A stretch of 64,000 nucleotides of DNA from positions 248,001-312,000 of the forward strand of contig CANTFL010000086.1 in NCBI GenBank assembly GCA_947650285.1. The letters run 5' to 3'. The notes beneath the pieces were generated by a model. It was not told where the DNA came from, searched no databases, and was given only the letters and a program-made list of their open reading frames with translations. This stretch comes from Hyaloperonospora brassicae (Eukaryota > Oomycota > Peronosporomycetes > Peronosporales > Peronosporaceae). Positions 1 through 9,300 of the stretch are shown here, in pieces (the stretch's first letter is position 1; each line of letters starts with the position of its first letter). The translations under genes were made by a program, and so were the position numbers.

Positions 1-3000
1 GTCCAACGCTTGTGCATTACCTGGTTGATGGCCGCGTGTGGGTGCGTAAGAGGCTCACGCTCTGCAACTTGTATACGTCTAACTATGTATACCTCTGTGC
101 TCTACTGTACTCGTTCAGTGCGTTATCAGGTCGAAAGTACCAATCACAGACATCGCCGACTTTAGTCCCGACCAGTTTGATGGCGCTCGTCGTCATCGAC
201 TTTTGATCGCTGTAGCAGACGGGAACGTGTGGGTCGTGACGCTGCCCGTGCATCTGCAGCCATTGACTGGTGCTGTGCTTCGGGAATTCGTCCTGGAACG
301 ATCGTCCTGTGAATCTGTGCAATGGTTTTACCAGCTTTCTGGCGTGCAGTCAGTTCAACATACGCTAGCACGGTCGACGTCGTTCATTCTGATGAGGAGC
401 GTGGTGACGCCGTCGACGTTGATTGCGAGCACGCGAAGAAGCTTCGAGTCCAAGCTGCACAGTTACCAGTCACTGGAGCTAACGGACCTCGAAGGCGAGC
501 AGTCGACGTGCTCGCTTTGTCTACATAGCCAAGACCCGAGGTATACAAAGTTGCTGGAGCGTTTGTTTCCGGAAGTGGTAAACGATGCCGATGTGGCGGC
601 TATTGTACAGGGAGATCTGGATGGAAGCGTACGGTTCTCCTTGATTCGTCATTCATATACCGAGAAAAATGGAACGAAGGTGTCTGTCATTTGCAGCGGA
701 ACACTTTTCGAGCTAGATCAGCCTGTCCAGATGGTCATTCCATTCGCATCTGCCCCGTGCTTGCCTGGACACTCCCCTGAAGCAAGCACGTCAGCATATG
801 ATGCATTGTTGTTCCTGGGTTCTAGAGGGCGAGTACAGGCGATTCAGTCGAGGAGAGATTGCTCGGTAGATACCGTTTCAGTGCCATCAAAGAAACTGGG
901 AATTCGACATGCTGTACAGTCGCTGGCATTTATAAGCGGTTTGGGAGCGTTCATTCTATGCTCGAATGGCTCGGCGTTTGTGTTTCGCAGAAATGATGTA
1001 CTTGTGCAATCTCAAGTTGAAGATCCACAAGCCATGTGCAATGACCACGCAGTCTGCGTCGAGAAAATGAATTTCCAACCGGTACGTGCGGCTTAAAAGT
1101 TGCCAAATACCCAGCGTGCACTCATAGAGAGCTACGCGTGTGCGAAATTTCAGGGCATCCTGCGCTTGGGGATACACGGCATTACACGGGACATGTCCAT
1201 TCTCTTTGTATCGGGGCGAATGATTACGGTCGATGAACCTTCTCTTTGCGAGAACGTGGCTAGTGTGTTGCCATCGCTCGAGCAGCTTAGAAACCAACAG
1301 GAGGTGAATGAAGTGGATAGCGGTTCTCGAGTTCGACACCTATTGCATCGTATCGCACAAACGTCCACTGAATCGTCTGCCTCGCGTGCCCAATCGAGCC
1401 AAATGGACCACCAGCTCAAAACGCTGCACTCTGCTTTGGAATTGCTGCAACTTGTGAAAGCCCAGGGTGTGTCACTGACGGTGAACGATTTTCGATTGTG
1501 ACCTCACACTTTGTTTGCGTTGGTTGCAGGTGCGGAAAGTGTGATCACGTGTGAGTTAGCCGTATCAGTCGTCGAAACTGGCATGTTCTTGGACAGATGC
1601 ACGATCAAACTTGTGTGCTGTTTACGTTTGGTGAATCCCAACGTGGTTGCCTCGCTTGATGAATGGTACAAGATGCTTTCGGCACTGTCTGCTTCCTCCT
1701 CATGAGAGTGCAGTTGCGCGAGCTAACGAAGTTATACCAATTACCATGAACAGGTCGCTATGTGTGCACGTTCGTACTCGCGACTGTGCGGTAACGACTT
1801 ACTCGTTCCCGCTGAGTGACGTGCTGACGCGCCAAGGACAGAGTATCATCTTAGATCCAGACACGCTCGCTCAGCAGAACCAGGGATGTGTGTGGGTATC
1901 ATGCGCGATGGTGTTTTGTCCTACCGGGGATCCGTATCCAGAAAACAAACGTTGCGAAACGGATTGTATTCAGTTCAGGCCAATTGGTCAGGAGAACCTG
2001 TTGTCTTTTTCAGTTCCGCTACTTCAAGATCGAAGGTTCCTGCTCGCACAGCTGAGTCGACCTGTCGACGAAGATACTTCGATCAGTGAAGTTGCTATAC
2101 AATCTGCCTTCCGTCAAAGTCACGAGCCATTCGTGTCAGTTGGACGAAATAGCCATGGAGGCAACACGTCGTCGTCTGAACTTTGGGGTGGTGTGCAATG
2201 GTGGGCTGCATTGGCCGCCCACGCCCACAAGAACGCATCGTTTGCAGCTCGGTGGTCAAAGATAGCCCCTCCAGATGCCCCACCTATAGAGCTGTCTCCA
2301 CCGTCACGGTTCGTGATCTCTATCCCGTCGTTCTTCGATGCAGAAGACGAGGACGATGAGGACAACGATGAAGGATTTGAGAAGCCTCGCTTTGAAAGGA
2401 TCGTGTCATTCTTGCGCCGAGCCCTGGAGATACACGGGGATGAGGTTCCATGTTTGCGTCGTAGCTGCAGAACACAGCATGGAAAGCTGTGGACGATATT
2501 GCGATCTATATCGGGGAGTCTCATACTCCTGCGTTTCATCCCTTCGCAAAATGACCCCCGGTCTGTTGACCTCACCATCCAATGCTCGGACATAGCGGAT
2601 CTCTCAGCAGTGCGTATCTATCATCGGGTGCAGCTCTATCCGCAACAATCTGCTGGACTGATAGCGTTGTATACGTGATACTGTGCAGGTGAGAGTCCTT
2701 GTCCTGGAGACGATTGATGATTGGGGTAATGAGACTGAACGCGACAGCAGCGTCGGCGAGCTCGTTCCAGACATGAGCGAAATGCTTGACCCCATCACAA
2801 CTCTTGACAACCTTCTGGAGGTGGGTAGTTTGGTGCTTGAATCATGACAACTTGCGAGTATTGCAGCTTTACAAACGTGCGATGATTTTGTGTGTAGGAG
2901 CTGACGCACAAAACCGTGAGCAAGATTGCGGATCCCCAGTCGACTATATGCAGCGATGAAGTGCTTGATGCACTCTCACAACTAGCGCACTTAGAGACGC

Positions 3001-3219
3001 AAACACTCACAATCTACTGGAAGACAAGGTCAGTGCTTAACAAGCCATCGCGCAGAAACATTCAGTAGCAGCAACCGTTATGAACAAAGTCATACTTCTG
3101 TGTTACGTCGAATCCACGCGCTCATGGATCGGGTTGAAGCGCGTAATGTCAAGAGAAACAGTCGTGTGGCATTGATGTTGGCATCTGTGTCCCTGAGAAG
3201 GGCATTTGTGACGCAGTAA
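1..3219 (+). CDS. FAAP100: FAAP100-like Fanconi anaemia core-complex subunit (5' end outside window)
   Basis: Proposed homologue of FAAP100, the partner of FANCB and FANCL in the Fanconi anaemia core complex that ubiquitinates FANCD2-FANCI at DNA crosslinks. Exons read by eye: about 1-37, 130-1081, 1154-1466, 1530-1665, 1754-2609, 2689-2820, 2898-3028 and 3069-3219, all with GT-AG borders and a continuous frame ending in TAA at 3217-3219. The readable part is about 890 residues, close to human FAAP100. Similarity is by order of recalled segments: a beta-propeller-like N-terminus with LLFLGSRGRVQAI, a segment SILFVSGRMITV, a helical spacer, a beta-sandwich stretch TTYSFPLSDVLTRQGQ followed by FSVPLLQDRRFLLAQL, then DLSAVRVLVLE and a C-terminal helix with VLRRIHALMDRVEARN. 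The last intron would be only 37-40 bases, which is unusually short. No alignment was run, so FANCB or another propeller protein is not excluded. Confidence 0.55.
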
Positions 3220-3239
3220 AACAACAACTCTTCCTGATA

Positions 3240-4156
3240 TCAAGTTCGCACATCAACGGCTGCAAAAAAGACGCCAACTATGACTAGAGCAGTCAAGGCA
3301 AGAAATGCCGCAAAACGGCACGTAACAGGATATTTGGCGAACGCAACAATTTCACGACTTACTAGAAGACCAAGTGCGGCTTTGTCCGAGCAGCCTCGAA
3401 TGATACGGATCGCCTCCTGAGTATGCACAGCTGTAACTCCTTGGGCCCCGTGCGTACCTATGAGTCATGGAAACATCAATGATACAATTTTGGCCTGTTG
3501 ATACCAAGTCAAGCCGTACAAGATATTGCATTGCTAAGATCCGATGTAACGCAAACGCTTGACCTGCCGCGACATGCGACGCGACGGATAGTCCACTTTT
3601 GCGCGATCGGTAGCGCCAGTGGCCACGTGCCGACCCAAAAGTACCGCTGTGGTCTTGGCCACGTACTTTTACGATGGCACATTTCGACGGACACGGTAAA
3701 TTAGTGGATCGCAGCAAGTCGTAAAGGAAGCAAACATCACCACACGGACGGACTTTTACAAGCACGCGAGAAAGACTCATTGCGCGTTGTGCAAGCCAGT
3801 CGCGATTTGTACCGCAGATGATCGGACACTCGGCCGACCTTATTGTGGAGGAGATTGCGCTGTCGTAGGACAGCTACGTGATCGACGTCGACCAGCCAAC
3901 CAGCCAAGATTGATTGGTACGTGTCCTGCGAAATATCGTCAAATGACCGCGTAGGAATAGTCAATGTTCCTTGTCCTTGCGCTGTAAGCTTACTGTCATT
4001 CTCTACGTATTGCGTGTTAGCCCCCAGGGCGATGTGAAAAGCAGAGTCATGGAAACGGATCTCGGTGATCTTTACACACAGAAATGGTGTCATGTCCTGT
4101 GCCTCCGTGTGCAGCGCGCCAGTGGTATGTTCTAGAATCTCGTATACAGGGGATAT
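3240..4156 (-). CDS. unassigned multi-exon minus-strand gene, 3' part
   Basis: I do not recognise this protein. The best-supported exon is 4156 down to 3813, opened by a CAG acceptor and closed by a GT donor; it reads ISPVYEILEHTTGAL, then VKITEIRFHDSAFHIALG and TYQSILAGWLVDVDHVAVL, with coding-like composition. Downstream exons are ambiguous: one splice path gives a polar tail stopping near 3352, another reaches an ORF (3428-3240) whose end is strongly hydrophobic (FAAFLALTALVIVGVFFAAV) and could be a C-terminal membrane anchor. Upstream coding-like pieces continue to about 4900 (see the separate entry). It lies tail to tail with the FAAP100-like gene, 20 bases apart if the 3240 stop is right. 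Confidence is low for the exact structure, moderate that something is coded here. Confidence 0.35.
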
Positions 4157-4215
4157 CTGTAATGATCACATGACGGAGGATAAGTTTGTGTACCAAGAGC
4201 CGGTCGATGTCACAT

Positions 4216-4395
4216 GCCTGTAACGTGTCTACCGAAGACTTTGTAACAACAGTCACAGTATCTCCATCGAGACACCGTTTCTTAGAAGCGTTTCTTCGTG
4301 GTCGCTAGACGCCTGTGACGTGTCTAGCGAAGACTTTGTAATAACAGCCATAAGATCTCCATCGAGACACCGTTTCTCGAAAGCGTTTCTTCGTG
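4216..4395. repeat. 95-bp direct tandem duplication
   Basis: Two adjacent copies with a period of 95 bases: 4216-4310 and 4311-4395. Both contain the blocks gaagactttgtaa, tctccatcgagacaccgttt and gcgtttcttcgtg at the same offset, with scattered substitutions. 95 is not a multiple of three, so a copy gained inside an exon would shift the minus-strand frame that runs through this area; within an intron it would be harmless. Confidence 0.85.
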
Positions 4396-4537
4396 ATAGA
4401 TGACGACCTGTAGCACTATTCCATTCGCTTTTCCATTGCTCACGAAATGGTAACGGACGATGGATGACCAGGCCCATTTATCGGCACTCGTGTCTCGTTC
4501 GCTCAGGTGTGACCGCGGTCGTACCCCCGCAATGTTA

Positions 4538-5071
4538 TCGAATGTAAGTGACCAAGAGAAGCAGCGGAGCTGTTGACATGCACGCTGCAACTTCAACCAG
4601 ATCGTTAGGTGGCTGACAGCGCAGCTGGATAACTCGATAGCTGACGCTTAAGTGGTCAGCTTCCACCTCTCGAGACAACACATCATCACGTTCTTGAGTC
4701 TCTCGCAGTAGCAGACGAGCGATAGCAATTCATCTTTCATCTCCAGCACCACAAGGCGAAATCTCGTGGCGTCGGATACTTTATGTGCGCTCCACTCGAA
4801 CGATGTTACAGCAGCAGACTGGACACTGGCCAGAGCCTGTAGTGCAACAAACGATGTAGTTACACAGTCGATGTAACGCCCGTCTCGTGGCAAGTCAACC
4901 TGTGATACTCCTACGCTTTGAGGTTCAGTCGCTGCCGGTAAGACGTGCTGCTAACATGATTGCAGCAGTGGAGCCACCCCTCTCTAGAACTTTACATCAC
5001 CGAAAGTTGCGGTGGTGTCTCCTCGCAAATTATGCGACTACAGCGACAAGTTCAGTAGCGATGTTGCTCAT
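4538..5071 (-). other. coding-like minus-strand fragments with a frame switch
   Basis: On the minus strand, one frame reads about 4887-4730 as DGRYIDCVTTSFVALQALAS, ending VVLEMKDELL. The frame then degrades and a second frame takes over from about 4720 to 4538, reading RLLLRETQERDDVLSREVEA and then VSYRVIQLRC before a stop. Both halves look like protein with helical character. The second frame is preceded directly by a TGA, so the join needs a very small intron or a frameshift. A possible start ATG (MSNIATELVAVV) lies at 5071. These are probably the 5' exons of the unassigned gene that ends near 3240, or a decaying copy. No family recognised. Confidence 0.25.
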
Positions 5072-6184
5072 GGTAACGGATACCACCGCAACAGCCGATA
5101 CATGGTAGTCGCAAGCGAGACCGTGTCGTGAACGTACCCGACCTCGGCAGTCTCTATGTGGCCTACTGAACCACCACACACCCTCGTGGACGCTTATCCC
5201 TAGTGGATCATTTGATGGTCTCAGAGGCTGACGACTATGGTGGTAAGCGCCTCCAATCCCTTTGCCTCGCTCCCGACGACGACCCTGCGTCACGCTTCAC
5301 AAGACCGAAAGAATCGCCACGTCGCCAAGCGCCTTTCCCACCAGATGGGGCACGATAAAAAGGCGGGGTCTTGATATCTGCGCGTCTTGGGAGTTGTATG
5401 CAGACGTTTTTCTTCTACAAAGTTAGACAAAGAGAGAGAGAGAGAGAGAGCGGTCGCTGAAAAAGAAGAGACTTGCAACGTATCGACGACGTCGGAGGGT
5501 GTTCGCGCCCCTGTCGCGTCCCGCGGTTCGCTCTCTGTCGTCTCTGCTCGGTTGGATGGATGGATGGATGGAGGTAACAAGACCGAGACCACCTTCTGTA
5601 GTAATGTCCATACACTTGTTCTCGATATAGACGGCCCAAGGTCCGAATGTCTCTGTCGTTCTTTTGGGTCCTGCGGTAGTAAATCGTATGCGCCCTACGA
5701 CAACCCGTGTGTGTGTGCGGGTCTGTGGACCAGACAGGGGAAGGGGACGGCCGCCTTTTTGCACGCCTTATCGCGCGATCACTTGGATTGGCTGGACAGG
5801 TGGTTACTGCGCTCGGCGAGACACACCCCACATACCCCCACACACGCGCACCGCAGGGAGTCAGTTTGGCCAGCGTCCGGTACAAAAGCGTCGAGCGAAA
5901 CAACGTCCGAGCAGCGCCAGCGTCCGGTCGTGTCTCTGTCTCTGTGCAGAGACGCAGTACAGAAAAAATCTCCTCTGTAGTTGGTCGCGTGTGCTCTGCT
6001 AAAGAGAGAGAGAGAGAGAGAGGGCACAAGCGACGGAGCGATCAGGCGATCAAGCGATTTTGCAGCCGACACAGTGCCGAGAAGCCGCTCGATCGATTGC
6101 CCACTTGTGCGCTCGACTGCAGTGCGAGAGGGTCAGGAGAGTGTCCGTTTGTTGGTCCGTCCGTCCGCCGCAAGTTGGTGCTCT
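5072..6184. other. long non-coding leader region with simple repeats upstream of the myosin gene
   Basis: No convincing coding frame; the overlapping open frames on both strands result from GC-rich, low-complexity sequence. Simple repeats seen: an (AG)n run near 5430-5450, a (GGAT)n run near 5552-5572 and a second (AG)n run near 6003-6021, plus CA-rich pieces around 5820-5850. After the promoter, 6240-6310 carries repeated cacagcagaca units. This probably holds regulatory sequence for the downstream myosin gene. Confidence 0.5.
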
Positions 6185-6202
6185 GCTCATTGCACCATTT
6201 TC
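6185..6202 (+). promoter_or_regulatory. oomycete-type core promoter (initiator plus flanking region) of the myosin gene
   Basis: The sequence gctcattgcaccattttc matches the oomycete core promoter, whose known form is GCTCATT, a short spacer, then CAWTTT; the spacer here is one base longer than consensus. It lies 172 bases before the chosen ATG at 6374, so the 5' untranslated leader would be about 170 bases and CA/CT-rich. Confidence 0.55.
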
Positions 6203-6373
6203 GAGGGTCATTCCATCCCGCAAAGAGAACCCATACGCTGTCTCCCACTCTGCGTCACTCACACAGCAGACACTCTCACACAGCAGACAGAGAGTCACAC
6301 AGACAGAGGCGACTACTACCACTAGGACGCGCGTCGGCAGAAGCAAAGGCGTTTGGTCTCACCACGTACGAGC

Positions 6374-9300
6374 ATGACGGTCCGCCGCACAGAAGAGCTG
6401 CAGGAGTGGATCTGCAATGTCACGGCGACGTCGAACGACCATGGCGAGCATCTGTCGATGATGCTGCGCGACGGCCAGTTGCTGTGCCTCCTGGCCAACG
6501 GCGTCGACCCCAAGGCGAACCTCAAGGTGAACAAACTCAACACGGTGTTCCACTCCAAGGCGAACATCCGCCTCTTTTGCGAGTGGTGCCAGAAACAGGG
6601 GCTCAGTGACAGTGACATTTTCCAGCCCGACGACCTGCTCGACACGGGCACGGACTTTGTTGCGGTGCTCGCGACGCTCTCCATCCTCTTTGATAAGTTT
6701 GGCACGATTGGCTACACGGGCGACTTTGAAGAAGACCCCGTGTCGGACGCAGAGTCCATGACATCCACTGGCAGCTCGCAGGGCACGTCCCCAGTCAAGA
6801 AAGTGAACAGCAACAACAACAAGCTCACCAACTTTATGAAGGGCGGGTTTCTGTCGAGGAAGAAGAAGCAATCGAGCAAGAAGGCGGCCGAGCTGTTTCC
6901 CGATCGAACGCCCCCGTCGACACCGCCACCAGTGTCGCCGCAGGTAGGAAGCGGAATGATGTCTCCGCCAGGTTCGCCACCGATGGAGCCGCCATCCCAG
7001 CAGCAAGGGAGGAGCAACAGCGGGGCTACGAATGCAAATCGTCTGAACGCGTTCTTGAATCAAGTGCCTGCATCGCGTGGGTCGCCACTAACGCACGCTG
7101 AGCGCCCGACAGGTCCTCTCAAGAAGGCCAATCCAGCAAAGAAGCTGCCGACAGCAACGACCAAGACGCCTCCCGTTGCGATCAAACCCCCGTCTCCGAA
7201 ACAGCCTCCTAAGTCAGTGCCTGCAAGCCGCGACGCCCGGAACAAACTTGCGGCCTTTATGCAGTCCAACTCGTCCGTCGTCGAGACAGCGACTTCGTCA
7301 GATTCGTGCAACACCGGGTCTACCCTGTCTCCCGCTCCGGAAACCACGTCCCCACCAAAGTCCGAGCCCGTCAGAGGTCGCGGCGGTTCACAGCACAAGG
7401 CTGCAAAAGGAAGCAGCATTCCGAAGCCCGATGCTCCTGCTCCGCCGAAAGCTTCTGTCGTCGGTCCAGGATCTACGAACAAACTGAACAACTTTACGAA
7501 GCAGCAGCCGCCTGCTGTTTCGTCGAAGCCCCGTTCTTCGAGCAAACTCGCAGCATTCTTGGCGACAACGAAGCCTGTGTCTGCAGTCACAACAGTGTCG
7601 TCTGCTGCCTCGCCAAAGCCAAAGCTTGCTGCATTTAAACTACCTCAGAACTCGTTGGATGGAGACCGAGGTATCTCGAAGCCCGTGTGTAGGCGACCAA
7701 GCTCTCTTGCTGTGACACCGTTCAAGCCACGTCAGACGGTTGAGCGCTCCACGGGTCGTGGCAATTACGTACGCAAGCGCCAAACGTATTGGGTTCCGCC
7801 AAAGCGTCGCCGCAGCAGCTTTAGCCTGGAGAAGAAACGAAAAGCTTTTATGCACGAACAGCTGGAAATCAAGGAAGAGCAGCTTCGTCAACAGGCTGCA
7901 GGCGCTTCGAACAAGCAGAACTTGATCGTGCCTGGCGTACAGTGCTACATCCCCGACAAAGAAAACGTGTGGCTGCTGTCTGAAATCGTCGATTACAACG
8001 ACCGTCGAAAAGAGGTGACAATCACGGCCTTCTTGGACTCAGGCGATACCGAGCAACGTGTCGTGGATCTAAAGAACCCCGACATCATTCGCGCAGTCGC
8101 TGGTCCCACAGCGACGGAGGTGGAGTCGCTTCCAGTAGCAATCCTTCACGACAACCCAGAGGGCGTGGAAGATATGCGCCTGCTTCGGTACTTGAACGAG
8201 CCGTCGATATTGTTCAACTTGAAGCAACGCTTTGCGGCCTCGAAGCCTTATACGTACACGAACGACATTGTGATTGCAGTGAATCCGTACAAATGGATTG
8301 AGAATCTGTACGGCGATCACTTGCACGAGCAGTACCTGCGGCAGCGGCGTGACGCTCTCCCTCCGCACGTATACTCCACATCAACGGCTGCTTTTAAGCA
8401 CATGAAGGCGAACAATATGAACCAGAGCATTCTTGTGAGTGGCGAGTCGGGTGCTGGCAAGACGGAAACAACAAAGATCGTGATGAACCACTTAGCGAGC
8501 GTGGCTGGTGGCCGCAAGGACAAGACGATTGCCAAGGTGATCGACGTGAACCCGCTTCTCGAGTCGTTTGGTAACGCCAAGACCACCCGCAATGACAACA
8601 GTTCGCGCTTCGGCAAGTTCACGCAATTGCAGTTCGATAGCTGTGGAAAGTTGATCGGCGCAAAGTGCGAGACGTACTTGTTGGAGAAGTCGCGCGTGGT
8701 GTCGATTGCCGAAGGCGAGCGCAACTATCATATTTTTTATCAGCTCTTGGCTGGTTTGCCCGTCGAAGAACGGAAGGAGTATGGTCTGGATCCTGACTGC
8801 AAGTACCAATACGCCGGCTCGCTGGCAGAGATGCAGATTCCCGGTCTTGACGACAGCAAGTGGTTTGCCTGCACACAGAAGTCGCTGTCGACAATTGGTC
8901 TGGATGCCAGCGCACGAACTGCGTTGTTTAAGATCCTTGCGGGCGTGCTGCTGCTCGGCGAAGTCGTGTTTGACACGAGCGGTGAGAGTGGGGCGCGTAT
9001 ATCCAGTGGTTCAGCGTTGTCACAAGTTGCCAAGATGTTTGGTCTTCCCACGACGAGGATCGAGGAAGCACTTTGCAATCGCACGGTCATTACTCGCAAT
9101 GATAGCGTGACAGTTCCCCTCGCTCCTGTTGAAGCGGCGGAGAATCGCGACGCGCTGGCCAAGACGATCTACTCGAAGATGTTTGACTGGATGGTGGTAA
9201 AAATCAACGCTGCAATCAGCACGGAGGAAAGTAGCATCAAGGGCCAAATCGGTGTGCTCGATATCTTTGGTTTCGAGGACTTTGTCCACAACGGCTTCGA

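Noticed and set aside
5387..6609. Frames of 100 to 300 residues on both strands before the myosin
   Set aside because: They overlap each other in all frames, consist of Ser/Arg/His-rich simple-sequence translation and lie in the leader and promoter of the myosin gene.
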